Shown here: positions 44,202 to 53,599 of the stretch, piece by piece
How the letters are laid out: each line of letters starts with the position of its first letter
Numbering within the stretch: position 1 is the stretch's first letter
The notes under the pieces: model-generated
The model's input: the letters and a program-made list of their open reading frames with translations, nothing else
What the model was told of the DNA's origin: nothing
Database searches by the model: none
Position numbers and translations under genes: made by a program
Source: Actinokineospora baliensis
GTDB lineage: Bacteria; Actinomycetota; Actinomycetes; Mycobacteriales; Pseudonocardiaceae
Assembly (NCBI RefSeq): GCF_016907695.1
Contig: NZ_JAFBCK010000001.1
Span: forward strand, 2,108,001-2,172,000
DNA: 64,000 bases
Direction of reading: 5' to 3'

Positions 44202-45682
44202 CCGTTGTCCTCGCTGGTTCGGTCGGCGGGGCGAGCCCGCTCCGCCGCCTCGGCGGCTGGCGTGCCCGGGCGGTGGCGGACCACCCAGTTCTCGATGGTG
44301 CGCTGGGGACCGCCGGACACCGCGAGCGCGCCGGGCGGCACGTCGCGGCGCAGGACCGTGCCAGCGCCGCTGTAGGCACCGTCACCGATGGTGACGGGTG
44401 CTACGTACATGTTGTCCGATCCCATGCGCACGTGGGAGCCGACAACTGTGTGGTGTTTGTTCACCCCGTCGTAGTTGACGAACACGCTAGCCGCACCGAT
44501 GTTGCTGTGCTCACCAATCGTGGCGTCACCCACATAGGACAGGTGCGGGACCTTCGACCCCACCCCGATGTCGGCGTTCTTCGTCTCCACGAAGGTGCCG
44601 ATCTTGCCCTTGGCGCCCAGGCGGGTCCCCGCGCGCAGGTAGGAGAAGGGACCGACGCTCGCGCCGTCGCCGATCTCGGCCGAGGAGCCGTGCGTGCGCA
44701 CCACCTGCGCGCCCGCGCCCACCACGACGTCGGTCAGCGTGGTGTCCGGGCCCACTGTGGCGCCCTCACCCACGGTGGTCGTGCCGCGCAGTTGGGTGTT
44801 GGGCTCGATGAGCACGTCGCGGGCCAGCACCACCCCCTGGTCCACCCAGGTGGTGGCCGGGTCGACCACGGTCACCCCGGCGCGCATCCACGCCTCGACC
44901 GTGCGCCGGTTGAGCTCGGCGCCCAGCTTCGCCAGCTGCACCCGGTCGTTGACCCCCTCGACCAGCCAGGGGTCCGCGCAGACCAGGGCGCCGACCCGGC
45001 GGCCGTCGGCGCGGGCGGTGCCCAGCACGTCGGTCAGGTACAGCTCGCCCTGGGAGTTGTCGGTCTTGAGCCGCGACAGGCCGTCGACGAGCACGGCGGC
45101 GTCGAAGGCGTAGACCCCGGAGTTGACCTCATCGATGGCGTGCTGGGCCTCGGTGGCGTCCTTGTGCTCGACGATCCGCTCCACGGTGCCGTCCTCGGCC
45201 CGCAGGATGCGGCCGTAGCCGGTCGGGTCGGGCACCCTGGCGGTGAGCACGGTGACGGCGTTGCCCTGCTCGGCGTGCTCGGCCAGCAGCGCGGTCAGGG
45301 TGGCGGTGTCCAGCAGCGGGACGTCGCCGTAGGTGACCAGGACGGTGCCGGTGACCGCGCCGAGCGGGGCGAGCCCGCAGGCGACCGCGTGCCCGGTCCC
45401 GTCCTGGGTCTCCTGCACCGCGGTGGTCACCTCCCGGTCCAGCGCGGTGGCGACCCCGGACAGGTGCGCGCCGACCGCGTCGCGGCCGTGCCCGAGCACC
45501 ACGACCAGGTGGTCGGGGCCCAGGCCCGCCGCGGCCCGGACGGCGTGCTCGACCAGCGGCCTGCCCGCGACCGGGTGCAGCACCTTGGGGGTCGTCGACC
45601 GCATCCGGGTGCCTTCCCCCGCGGCCAGGATGACGGAGGTGACCTGACCCAGGCTTGCACGATCGGGGGAGGTTGTAGACAT
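44198..45682 (-). CDS. glmU: Bifunctional UDP-GlcNAc pyrophosphorylase / GlcN-1-P acetyltransferase
   Basis: A 494-residue enzyme for UDP-N-acetylglucosamine synthesis. The N-terminal uridylyltransferase has [28 protein letters not shown] and YGDVPLL. The C-terminal left-handed beta-helix acetyltransferase has hexapeptide repeats and [29 protein letters not shown]. The ATG at 45682 has AGGGAGCG upstream; the longer frame to 45793 is not used. A Thr/Pro/Ala tail ends the protein. Downstream prs is coupled. Confidence 0.97.
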   Translation of the reverse strand: MSTTSPDRASLGQVTSVILAAGEGTRMRSTTPKVLHPVAGRPLVEHAVRAAAGLGPDHLVVVLGHGRDAVGAHLSGVATALDREVTTAVQETQDGTGHAVACGLAPLGAVTGTVLVTYGDVPLLDTATLTALLAEHAEQGNAVTVLTARVPDPTGYGRILRAEDGTVERIVEHKDATEAQHAIDEVNSGVYAFDAAVLVDGLSRLKTDNSQGELYLTDVLGTARADGRRVGALVCADPWLVEGVNDRVQLAKLGAELNRRTVEAWMRAGVTVVDPATTWVDQGVVLARDVLIEPNTQLRGTTTVGEGATVGPDTTLTDVVVGAGAQVVRTHGSSAEIGDGASVGPFSYLRAGTRLGAKGKIGTFVETKNADIGVGSKVPHLSYVGDATIGEHSNIGAASVFVNYDGVNKHHTVVGSHVRMGSDNMYVAPVTIGDGAYSGAGTVLRRDVPPGALAVSGGPQRTIENWVVRHRPGTPAAEAAERARPADRTSEDNG

Positions 45683-45768
45683 CGCGCTCCCTAGCATTGG
45701 CGAAACGGTGCGGAAGGGAGGTCCGCCCGAGGCGGGATACGCGCGCGACGGGCGACCGGTCGCCGATC

Positions 45769-47529
45769 CTACGTGGTCTCCGGGAGCACCCACGCCGGGT
45801 CCAACCGGGCGCCACCGGCGGCTTCGTCGTCCGATTTGTCCTCTTCGGCCGCGCCGTCCCCGTCCGCGCCGGAGGGCACCGCGACGATGTCGTTGCCGCC
45901 GCCGCGCTTGGCCTGGTACATCGCCGCGTCCGCCCTGGCGAGCGCGCGCACCGCGGTCTCCTGCGGGCGCAACGACACCACGCCGATCGACAGCGTCACC
46001 CCGTGCGACAGGTCGTGCGGCAGGCCCGCGATCGCGCTCAACGCCCGGCGCAGGGCGGCCTCCGCCGCCGACAACGGCGCGCCGGGCAGCAATACGATGA
46101 ATTCGTCACCGCCGTAGCGCGCGACCATGTCGCTGCCGCGCAAGGCGTCCCGCAGCGTGCTGGCGACGACCCGCAGCACGTCGTCGCCCTCGGCGTGCGA
46201 CATCCGGTCGTTGACGCCCTTGAAACCGTCCAGGTCCACCAGCGCGACCGCCAGCGGGTGGTTGGCGGGGGCGCTGGCCAGCACGTCGAGCCGCTCGTCG
46301 AGCGCGCGCCGGTTCGGCAGGCCGGTGAGCGGGTCCTGCAGCGCCTGCAACGCGATCGCGCCGTGCATCCGCGACAGCCGCTCGTGCTCCCGCCGGGTGT
46401 TGAGGGTGGCGATCCGCGACTCGCGCATGTCCCACAGTTGGGCTTCCAACTCGGTCGCGTAGTGCTCGAGCGCGCCGATCGTGCGTTCGCTGCCGCTGGC
46501 GCCCGACAGCCGCGCGTACTCGCGGATCAGGCACAGCCGCAGGGTCGGTTCGGCCGCCTCGTGGTACATCCGCGACCGCGCCTCACCGAGCACGTCGACC
46601 GCCTCGTCGTCGCGGCCCTCGTGCTCCAGGCAGCGGGCCAGCGCGATCGCCACGATCACCAGTTCGCGCGGGTAGCGCATGGACGCCGAGAGCCGCTGCA
46701 GCCGGTTGATGTGCGCGCCGGAGGGGTGCGCCAGCGCCAGCGCGGAGCCGATGACCGGGTTCTGGTCGGCGGCGAGCAGGCTCGGGTCGCGCGGGAACAG
46801 CGACTCGCGGAACGGCGCCTCGACCGCCACCGCGATCGCAGCGGCGGTGGCGAACCGCTCGGCGGCGCGCTCGTCCTCGCCGATGCGCTCCAGCCGCAGT
46901 CCCCAGCCGACCAGCAGCCGGGCCCGGTTGATCAGGTGCACCGAGATCAGGTGCGGGCCCGCGCTGGCCCGGATGCACTTGTTGGCCCTGGTCATCACCT
47001 GGTCGGCGACCTCGTAGACGCCCAGTTCGGTGAGCACGGTGCCGATGTCCATCAGCGTGCCCGCCATGATCATGTCCCAGTTGCGGCCGCCGAGCAGCAT
47101 GTCCGGGGTGATGTCCTCGTCGAGCATGGCCAGCGCCACGGCCGCCTCGGTCAGCGCGGCGTCCTCGGCGCCCGCCAGCAGCAGCCTGCGCCCGCGCAGC
47201 GCGTGCGCGTCGGCCTGCAGCACGACCAGGCCGTGCCTGCGGGTGTGCGCGAGCAGTTCGTCCAGCAGCGGCTCGGCCGAGTCGGCCATGTCGTTGTTGA
47301 CCACCCGCACCGCGACGGCCGAGCGCAGCAGTTGCGCGACCATCCTGGGCTCGCCGCGGTGCTGCGCCTCGGCCAGCAACCGGTCGACCTCGTTGGTGTG
47401 CCGCAGCCGCTCGGCCGCGGGCGAGACCTGGATGACCGCGAGCAGTTCCCGCGCGCGCCCGACCAGCCAGGCGTCGGAGCGCTCCTCCAACGCGGGCAGC
47501 TCACCCGGGTCCCGCTGCTCGTCGTCCAC
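45769..47529 (-). CDS. Diguanylate cyclase with N-terminal helical repeat region
   Basis: About 586 residues from a GTG at 47529 (start tentative). The N-terminal 400 residues are all-helical, TPR-like. The C-terminal GGDEF domain (about 425-560) has [14 protein letters not shown], the active site RYGGDEF and, five residues before it, an RGSD inhibitory site, so it should make cyclic di-GMP with product feedback. In Streptomyces cyclic di-GMP governs development through BldD. The Ala-rich acidic tail is not conserved. It has no membrane segment. Confidence 0.88.
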   Translation of the reverse strand: MDDEQRDPGELPALEERSDAWLVGRARELLAVIQVSPAAERLRHTNEVDRLLAEAQHRGEPRMVAQLLRSAVAVRVVNNDMADSAEPLLDELLAHTRRHGLVVLQADAHALRGRRLLLAGAEDAALTEAAVALAMLDEDITPDMLLGGRNWDMIMAGTLMDIGTVLTELGVYEVADQVMTRANKCIRASAGPHLISVHLINRARLLVGWGLRLERIGEDERAAERFATAAAIAVAVEAPFRESLFPRDPSLLAADQNPVIGSALALAHPSGAHINRLQRLSASMRYPRELVIVAIALARCLEHEGRDDEAVDVLGEARSRMYHEAAEPTLRLCLIREYARLSGASGSERTIGALEHYATELEAQLWDMRESRIATLNTRREHERLSRMHGAIALQALQDPLTGLPNRRALDERLDVLASAPANHPLAVALVDLDGFKGVNDRMSHAEGDDVLRVVASTLRDALRGSDMVARYGGDEFIVLLPGAPLSAAEAALRRALSAIAGLPHDLSHGVTLSIGVVSLRPQETAVRALARADAAMYQAKRGGGNDIVAVPSGADGDGAAEEDKSDDEAAGGARLDPAWVLPETT

Positions 47530-47649
47530 GTGCGGCGCGGCACCCCCTCGTACGCGTCTGCTTCGGTGGGTTGAGATCTGGAAAGGCGCGGTGCGGGGGT
47601 CGGCCCGGCCCGCACGGCCATGGCGCGTGATTCCCGCGCTACCCGCTTG

Positions 47650-47720
47650 CTCCGCCGCCAGGATTCGAACCTGAACCATTGGAACCAAAATCCAAGGTGC
47701 TGCCTTTACACCACGGCGGA
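47650..47720 (-). tRNA. tRNA-Gln (anticodon UUG)
   Basis: On the minus strand the acceptor arms TCCGCCG and CGGCGGA pair. The anticodon stem TTGGA/TCCAA surrounds loop TTTTGGT, giving anticodon UUG. The T-arm loop TTCGAAT is canonical. CCA is not encoded. It lies 120 bp upstream of the GGDEF gene. Confidence 0.96.
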
Positions 47721-48026
47721 TCGCGAGCGGTGTTCGCTCACAGTGGGGAACATCGTGGCACGAGGGTACCCACCGGGGCAGCCCTACCCGGACGATTGGG
47801 CCCCGCTCGCGTCCGAACGGGTGTTATCGGTGTCACAAGGTCCGGGACGGGGTCACCGAACGGGTCGGTATGGGTGCGCACCGTTGTTTGCCTGGTCAAC
47901 CGAACCCGTGCTCCCCCGCGTGGCGTCGACCTCGGGCACTGGCGCGCGGCCGGGATCGTTCCTTACGCTGTCGTAGGTTACGGCACCGTAGGTGAGCCTG
48001 ACCCCGGTCGCAGAGAGGGACATCGC
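47721..48026. other. Spacer between tRNA-Gln and the desaturase gene
   Basis: About 300 bp without a gene; it should contain the tRNA promoter (minus strand) and the desaturase promoter. I see no clear operator. The ribosome site GAGAGGGA lies at 48013-48020. Confidence 0.4.
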
Positions 48027-48974
48027 ATGACGAGCACGCTCGACGCCACGACGGAGCAGTCGCCGAAGGGGCCGAAACCGATCATCGAGGGCAAGCGGAA
48101 CCTGGCCACCCGGATCGCGGTCTACATCTTCATCCTGGTCCCGTTCGCCGCCCTGGTCGCCGCCGTCCCGTTCGCGTGGGGCTGGGGCCTCGGCTGGGTC
48201 GATGTCGCGCTCGCGGTGTTCTTCTTCTACTTCTCCGGTCTCGGCGTCACCGTCGGCTACCACCGGCTGTTCACCCACGGCTCCTTCAAGGCCAACCGCC
48301 CGCTCAAGATCGTGCTCGCCGTGATGGGCAGCATGGCCGTGCAGAGCCCGCCGGTCACCTGGGTCGCCGACCACCGCCGCCACCACGCCTTCTCCGACCG
48401 CGAGGGCGACCCGCACTCCCCGTGGCTGTTCGGCACCTCGCCAGCCGCGCTGGCCAAGGGCTTCTGGCACGCGCACATGGGCTGGATCTTCGACCACGAC
48501 GTCACCAACAAGCAGCGCTTCGCCCCCGACCTGTTGGCGGACAAGGACATCGTCCGGGTCAACAAGCTGTTCCCGGTCCTCACCGGACTGACCCTGGCGC
48601 TGCCCGCCCTGCTCGGCGGCCTGATCAGCTGGTCGTGGTGGGGCGCGTTCACCGCGTTCTTCTGGGCCGGTCTGGTCCGCGTCGCGGTGCTGCACCACGT
48701 CACCTGGTCGACCAACTCGATCTGCCACATGATCGGCGAGCGCCCCTTCGCCAGCCGGGACAAGGCCGCCAACTTCTGGCCGCTGGCCATCCTGAGCTTC
48801 GGCGAGTCGTGGCACAACCTGCACCACGCCGACCCCACCTGCGCCCGCCACGGCGTGCAGCGCGGCCAGATCGACACCTCCGCGCGGCTGATCTGGATCT
48901 TCGAGAAGTTCGGCTGGGTCACCGACGTGCGCTGGCCGTCCGAGGCGCGGCTGGCCAAGCTCAGCGTCCGCTGA
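48027..48974 (+). CDS. Membrane fatty acid desaturase (acyl-CoA delta-9 type)
   Basis: A 315-residue di-iron membrane desaturase. The three histidine boxes are HRLFTH (about 78), HRRHH (about 115) and HNLHH (about 267). Four hydrophobic helices frame them. It resembles stearoyl-CoA desaturases that adjust membrane fluidity. The ATG at 48027 follows CAGAGAGGGACATCGC. The TetR gene 47 bases downstream may control it. Confidence 0.92.
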   Translation: MTSTLDATTEQSPKGPKPIIEGKRNLATRIAVYIFILVPFAALVAAVPFAWGWGLGWVDVALAVFFFYFSGLGVTVGYHRLFTHGSFKANRPLKIVLAVMGSMAVQSPPVTWVADHRRHHAFSDREGDPHSPWLFGTSPAALAKGFWHAHMGWIFDHDVTNKQRFAPDLLADKDIVRVNKLFPVLTGLTLALPALLGGLISWSWWGAFTAFFWAGLVRVAVLHHVTWSTNSICHMIGERPFASRDKAANFWPLAILSFGESWHNLHHADPTCARHGVQRGQIDTSARLIWIFEKFGWVTDVRWPSEARLAKLSVR

Positions 48975-49021
48975 CCAGCACTGGCCCCGTCGCCGCGCGC
49001 CCCAGCCCCTAGGCTGGGGCG

Positions 49022-49663
49022 GTGGCGAGAAGGAACGAGGCGCAGCAGGCGACCCGGGTGCGCATGACCGGCAAGGAGCGCAGGCAACAGCTCCTCGACG
49101 TCGCCCGCGCCCTGTTCGCCGACAAGGGCTTCGACGGCACCTCGGTGGAGGAGATCGCCAACCGGGCGGGTGTCAGCAAACCGGTGGTCTACGAGCACTT
49201 CGGCGGCAAGGAAGGCATCTACGCCGTTGTCGTGGACCGCGAGACCCGCGCCCTGCTCGACGGCATGACCGACGCCCTCTCCGACGAGGCGCACCCCAGG
49301 GTCCTGCTCGAGCGCGCCGCCGCCTCGCTGCTGGACTACGTGGAGAACAGCACCGACGGCTTCCGCATCCTGGTCCGCGACTCCCCGGTGGCCGCCTCGA
49401 CCGGCACCTTCTCCAGCCTGCTCAACGACATCGCCAGCCAGGTCGAGCACATCCTCGGTGTCCAGTTCGCCCGCCGCGGCTACGCGCCGTCGCTGGCGGG
49501 CCTCTACAGCCAGGCCCTGGTCGGCATGGTCGCCCTCACCGGGCAGTGGTGGCTCGAAGCGCGCGACCCGCACAAGGACGAGGTGGTCGCGCACCTGGTC
49601 AACCTGGCGTGGAACGGGTTGTCGCACCTGGAGGGTGAACCGACGCTGGCCGAACACCCGTGA
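49022..49663 (+). CDS. TetR-family regulator next to desaturase
   Basis: A 213-residue regulator with HTH at about 25-65 (VEEIANRAGVSKPVVYEHFGGKEGIY). The C-terminal domain has FRILVRDSPVAASTGTFSSLLND and a conserved WWLEARDP. It lies just after the desaturase, suggesting lipid-responsive control. A TetR gene also sits between glmU and mfd in M. tuberculosis, so this may be the orthologue; I cannot verify that here. The start is a GTG; no strong ribosome site is seen. Confidence 0.88.
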   Translation: MARRNEAQQATRVRMTGKERRQQLLDVARALFADKGFDGTSVEEIANRAGVSKPVVYEHFGGKEGIYAVVVDRETRALLDGMTDALSDEAHPRVLLERAAASLLDYVENSTDGFRILVRDSPVAASTGTFSSLLNDIASQVEHILGVQFARRGYAPSLAGLYSQALVGMVALTGQWWLEARDPHKDEVVAHLVNLAWNGLSHLEGEPTLAEHP

Positions 49664-49667
49664 CCGC

Positions 49668-49695
49668 GGTGGTCCGCCCCAGCGGGCGGACCACC
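49668..49695. terminator. Bidirectional hairpin terminator
   Basis: GGTGGTCCGCCC and GGGCGGACCACC form a 12-bp stem with loop CAGC, between the convergent TetR gene and the first lectin gene. Confidence 0.85.
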
Positions 49696-49705
49696 ACAAG
49701 ACGGG

Positions 49706-50554
49706 TCAGTCGGTGCAGGTGCTGGGATCGATCAGCACCTGCTGCAGGTCGCCCCAACCCTGGCCGATCCACTGCGGCAGGCCGGAGTTGTCCCACGCGG
49801 TGCCGCTGGAGTCGTAGTGGTACCAGTACAGGTTCCCGTTGAAGCCGACCGCGTAGAGCGCGCCGCCGCCGGAGGACACGTTCGTGTCGAACCACCAGCC
49901 CTCGCCGATCGCGTCGGTCTCCGGCCAGGTGCCGTTGCTGTCGTCGAAGCGGTAGCGGTAGAGGTCGTTGTCCCAGGTGCGCCGGTAGACGACCCCGTCG
50001 TCGCCCGCGACGATGGCGTACGTGGGGCTCCAGCCGTTGCCGATGTAGGCGCCGCCCTCGGTGCCGGTTTCCCAGCCCTGGGTGTTGGCGTCCCAGGCGT
50101 AGTACCGCATGTAGCCAGCGCCGTCGATGCCGAAGAAGTGGCCGGTGCTGTCCACGGTGAGGTGGGGCGCGAACATGGCGAAACCGTGGCCGATCACCTG
50201 GTACTGCCACCCGCCGAAGCTGTCCCAGCCCATGCCGTTCCAGCGGTAGCGGCGCAGGGTGTCGGTGGCGTAGTCGATGTGGAAGAACACCCCGTCACCG
50301 GAGGCCATCGTGTAGCCACCCGCCCAGCCGGAGCCGATGTAGGTCTTGGAACTCCAGTCGGCCATGCCGGTCGACGGCGCGAGGTGCCGGTAGACGAACA
50401 ACCGCCCGTCCGCCTCCACCCCGAACACGTCGGCCGTCGAGTTGCAGGTCAGTCCGGGCGCCGCCGCGGCGGCCGCGGTCGCCGTCGTGATCGGCAGGCC
50501 CGCGACCGCGGTCACCGCGGCCAGGACAGCCGCGGCCTTCTTGAAGGTCTTCAT
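49706..50554 (-). CDS. Secreted tachylectin-type beta-propeller lectin, copy 1
   Basis: A 282-residue secreted protein. The ATG at 50554 has GGGAGGGACC upstream and gives a good Sec signal peptide with Ala-rich cleavage region (TTATAAAAAAPG). The mature part is a tachylectin-2-like five-bladed propeller. Repeated blade motifs include WSSKTYIGSGWAGG, LRRYRWNGMGWDSFGG and WYHYDSSGTAWDNSG. A Cys near the mature N-terminus (LTCNST) and one near the C-terminus (DPSTCTD) could staple the ring. It is the most diverged member of the array. Tachylectins bind GlcNAc or GalNAc; specificity here is unknown. Confidence 0.88.
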   Translation of the reverse strand: MKTFKKAAAVLAAVTAVAGLPITTATAAAAAAPGLTCNSTADVFGVEADGRLFVYRHLAPSTGMADWSSKTYIGSGWAGGYTMASGDGVFFHIDYATDTLRRYRWNGMGWDSFGGWQYQVIGHGFAMFAPHLTVDSTGHFFGIDGAGYMRYYAWDANTQGWETGTEGGAYIGNGWSPTYAIVAGDDGVVYRRTWDNDLYRYRFDDSNGTWPETDAIGEGWWFDTNVSSGGGALYAVGFNGNLYWYHYDSSGTAWDNSGLPQWIGQGWGDLQQVLIDPSTCTD

Positions 50555-50773
50555 GTGGTCCCTCCCTGGGTTCGGTGCGCCCGAGGGGTGGTGGGGCTTG
50601 GCCGCCACTCAGGCCCGCAACCCACTAAACAGGACCACCGCCGCGCGGCAACCCGGCCCGACGACAGCGCGACGGCCCACCTGCGGTCGAAATCACTGGT
50701 GTGCTGGGCTTTCGGCGGTGTCGCGCGGTGGATCCGATTCGTACAGCCTGCCCGTGTGGGTGACATCCGAGGG

Positions 50774-50804
50774 CGGTCGGCGCCCGGGGCACGGGCACCG
50801 ACCG
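50774..50804. terminator. Hairpin after lectin copy 2
   Basis: CGGTCGG and CCGACCG plus an inner GCCC/GGGC pair form a stem 11 bases past the stop of copy 2 (minus strand). Confidence 0.65.
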
Positions 50805-50814
50805 TCCACTTGCG

Positions 50815-51660
50815 TCAGGACCGGCAGGCAGTCACGTCGCCGAGGACGCCGGTGTTGGTCCAGCCGTTGCCGATCCGGGTGCCGCTGTTGGCCGCCCAGG
50901 TGTTGGTGGCCGGGTCGAACCGGTACCAGCGCAGGTCGCCGCCGTAGGAGTTGGCGTAGACGGTGTCGCCGCCCACCGAGGTGATCGACTGCATGCCGTC
51001 CCAGCCGGTGCCCACGGGCTGGAAGCGCTGGGCCCAGCTGCCCGAGCGGTACACCGACCGGGTGAGCGCGCCGTTGCCGCCCCTGGCGTAGAACACGCCG
51101 TCACCGGCGGCGGTGAAGATCCCGACACCCGCCCAGCCGGTGTCGATGACCGGACCGTTGCGGGTGTCCGAGGTGAACTCGCCGCGGGCCTTGTCCCAGG
51201 CGTAGACGCGGAGCTTGTCGAAGTCGGTGAAGTAGAGGCGCTCCGCCGAGTCGATGGCCCCGATGAAGCCGTGCGCACCGGTGTACTGGTTGAACCCGGT
51301 GCCGACGACGCGGTACTGCTGACCGCCGTCGAAGGTGTCCCACCCGTTGCCGTTCCAGCGGTAGCGGCGCAGTTCCCCGGTGAACGCCACGGTGTAGAAC
51401 ACGCCGTCCGGCCCGACCAGTGTGGTGCCCTTCGACCACCCGGTGCCGATGTACCGCTTGGCACCCCAGTTCGCCGCCCCCGACTCCGGCGTGGTGTGCG
51501 GGTAGACGAACAGGTCCCCGTCCGGCTCGAAGCCGAACACGTTGGCCTCCGGCGCGCACACCGGCGGTGCCGCGGCCGCGGGCGTCGCCGTGGTGACGGC
51601 GAACCCGGCCGAGATGCTCAGCGCGGCCGCGACAGCCGCGATGTGCTTGGTGAACTTCAT
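50815..51660 (-). CDS. Secreted tachylectin-type lectin, copy 2
   Basis: A 281-residue protein with a signal peptide (FTKHIAAVAAALSISAGFAV) followed by the propeller: CAPEANVFGFEPDGDLFVYPH at the mature start, NWGAKRYIGTGWSKG, ELRRYRWNGNGWDTFDGGQQY and WYRFDPATNTWAANSG. The terminal Cys pair is present (VCAPE and TACRS). It is 27 bases downstream of copy 3 with no terminator between, so copies 4-3-2 may form one operon ending at the hairpin 50774-50804. Confidence 0.9.
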   Translation of the reverse strand: MKFTKHIAAVAAALSISAGFAVTTATPAAAAPPVCAPEANVFGFEPDGDLFVYPHTTPESGAANWGAKRYIGTGWSKGTTLVGPDGVFYTVAFTGELRRYRWNGNGWDTFDGGQQYRVVGTGFNQYTGAHGFIGAIDSAERLYFTDFDKLRVYAWDKARGEFTSDTRNGPVIDTGWAGVGIFTAAGDGVFYARGGNGALTRSVYRSGSWAQRFQPVGTGWDGMQSITSVGGDTVYANSYGGDLRWYRFDPATNTWAANSGTRIGNGWTNTGVLGDVTACRS

Positions 51661-51687
51661 CGTTCGATCCCCCTGCGGTAGTTGTTG

Positions 51688-52539
51688 CTAGCGGGTGAAG
51701 CAGGCGCTGGGGTCGGCCTGGAGCGAGATCCCCGCCCAGCCGTGACCGATGCGGCTGCCCTTGTCGTTGAGCCACTTGTGGCTCACGGGGTTGTAGCGGT
51801 ACTCGTAGAGGTCACCGCTGTTGGCGAACGTGGCGTAGAGGATGTCCGCCCCGGGCGAGGCGATCGACCCCATGACGTCCCAGCCGGTTCCGACGCGCTC
51901 GAAGCTCGTGACCCACCTGCGCGCCGCAGAGTCGTACTGGGATCGGTAGAGGCCTCCGGCCAGGCTGGCGTACACCACCCCGGAGCCTGCCCCGACGATC
52001 TTGTCGACGCCAGTCCACCCGCTGCCGATCACCGGACCCTCGGCGGTCTCCGGGGTGAACCGGTTCTGGCTCAGGCTCCACGCGTACAACCGCAGGAGGT
52101 CCCCGTCGCGGACGTACAACTGGAACGAGGAGTCGAACGCCGCCACGATCCCGCCGCTGTGCACGTACCGGGCGAACCCGCGGCCGACCACCTCGTACTG
52201 GCGGCCGTAGGCGAAGGTCTGCCAGCGGTCGCCGGTCCACTGGTATCGGCGTAGCTCGTCGGACAGGACGTCGATGGTGAAGAAGGTCCCGTCGGGCCCG
52301 GCCACCGTGTAGTCCTCGTGCCAGCCGGTGCCGATGTAGCGCTTCGCGCCCCAGCTCGAAGTGCCCTCGAGCGGCGTCTTGTGCGGGTAGGTGAACAGGT
52401 CCCCGTCCGCCTCGAACCCGAACACGTCGGCCTGGCTCTCGCACAGGACGGACCCGGGCTGCGCGGCGGCGGTGAGGGTGAGGCCGGAGGCGAGGGTGAG
52501 CGCGGTCAGCAGGGTGGCCGCGTACTTGGTCACAGACAT
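51688..52539 (-). CDS. Secreted tachylectin-type lectin, copy 3
   Basis: A 283-residue secreted propeller lectin from the ATG at 52539. The first 53 residues, including the whole signal peptide, are identical to copy 4 because the DNA is identical over 158 bp (52385-52542 against 53266-53423). The mature domains then differ in many positions. Cys pair: VLCESQ and SACFTR. Blade motifs include WGAKRYIGTGWHEDY, LRRYQWTGDRWQTFAYG and YEYRYNPVSHKWLNDKG. Confidence 0.9.
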   Translation of the reverse strand: MSVTKYAATLLTALTLASGLTLTAAAQPGSVLCESQADVFGFEADGDLFTYPHKTPLEGTSSWGAKRYIGTGWHEDYTVAGPDGTFFTIDVLSDELRRYQWTGDRWQTFAYGRQYEVVGRGFARYVHSGGIVAAFDSSFQLYVRDGDLLRLYAWSLSQNRFTPETAEGPVIGSGWTGVDKIVGAGSGVVYASLAGGLYRSQYDSAARRWVTSFERVGTGWDVMGSIASPGADILYATFANSGDLYEYRYNPVSHKWLNDKGSRIGHGWAGISLQADPSACFTR

Positions 52540-52571
52540 GGTTGTTCCCCGGGGTTCGTTCGGATTGGTGA

Positions 52572-53420
52572 TCAGGGCCAGAGCACGCACGAGCGCGGGT
52601 CGGCGAGGGTGGTGACGGCGTTCCAGCCGTGGCCGATCAACCTGCCCTGGTCGCTGACCCACTTGCCGGTCGCGGAGTCGTAGCGGTACCAGAAGAGGCC
52701 GCCGGAGAAGTCGGTGGCGTAGATCGTGTCAGCGCCCGCTGAGGTGATCGACGACATCCGCTGCCAGCCGGTTCCGACCGGCAGGAAGCGCTGCGTCCAG
52801 CTGTTGTCCGACCCGGTGTAGACCGAGCGGGTGAGCGTGCCCGCCCTGCGGCCGTAGATCACACCGGAGCCACCGCCGACGATCTTGTCCACTCCGGACC
52901 AGCCGTTGCCGATCACCGGGCCGCGCGCGGTCGACGGGGTCCAGCCGCCGTCGTCGGCGCTCCACCGGTACAGGCGCAGGGTGTCGCCTTCGACGAAGTA
53001 CAGCCCGTAGTCCGCGTCGAAGGTCGCGATCACCGCGCCGTTGCGCAGGTAGCGGTCGAACCCGTGGCCGACGACCTGGTACTGGGCGCCGCCCGCGTAG
53101 GTCTGCCAGTGGTCGCCGTTCCACTGGTACCGGCGGAGTTCGCCGGACGAGGTGATGGTGAAGATCGCGCCATCCGGTGCCACCAGCGAGTTCGCCTGGC
53201 TCCAGTGGGTGCCGATGTACCGCTTCGCCCCCCAGTTCACGGAGCCGGTGAGCGGGCCGTTGTGTGGGTAGGTGAACAGGTCCCCGTCCGCCTCGAACCC
53301 GAACACGTCGGCCTGGCTCTCGCACAGGACGGACCCGGGCTGCGCGGCGGCGGTGAGGGTGAGGCCGGAGGCGAGGGTGAGCGCGGTCAGCAGGGTGGCC
53401 GCGTACTTGGTCACAGACAT
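52572..53420 (-). CDS. Secreted tachylectin-type lectin, copy 4
   Basis: A 282-residue paralogue of copy 3 with the same signal peptide and a diverged propeller. Blade motifs: WGAKRYIGTHWSQAN, LRRYQWNGDHWQTYAGGAQY and WYRYDSATGKWVSDQG. Cys pair: VLCESQ and RSCVLWP. It is probably the first gene of a 4-3-2 unit; a hairpin belonging to copy 5 lies upstream at 53555-53593. Confidence 0.9.
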   Translation of the reverse strand: MSVTKYAATLLTALTLASGLTLTAAAQPGSVLCESQADVFGFEADGDLFTYPHNGPLTGSVNWGAKRYIGTHWSQANSLVAPDGAIFTITSSGELRRYQWNGDHWQTYAGGAQYQVVGHGFDRYLRNGAVIATFDADYGLYFVEGDTLRLYRWSADDGGWTPSTARGPVIGNGWSGVDKIVGGGSGVIYGRRAGTLTRSVYTGSDNSWTQRFLPVGTGWQRMSSITSAGADTIYATDFSGGLFWYRYDSATGKWVSDQGRLIGHGWNAVTTLADPRSCVLWP

Positions 53421-53554
53421 GGTGATTCCCCCAGGTGGTGCGTTCGGGAGTCGGCCGAGTGTCCTTTTCAGACGCTCGGTGGTCGGTCCCGGTGGCTGGT
53501 CACCTGGATCACGCCGGTGGTCCTGGGATGGTTGCCTCGGATTCCGGCGGGAAC

Positions 53555-53593
53555 CGTGGTGGGGCTACCGGTCACCCGGATGGCCCCACCACG
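53555..53593. terminator. Hairpin after lectin copy 5
   Basis: CGTGGTGGGGC and GCCCCACCACG form an 11-bp stem just past the stop of copy 5 on the minus strand. Confidence 0.75.
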
Positions 53594-53599
53594 GGGGGT

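Noticed and set aside
48027..49663. FasR-type fatty acid synthase regulator for the TetR gene
   Set aside because: Only the neighbouring desaturase supports a lipid role; the sequence does not let me separate FasR from other TetR proteins.
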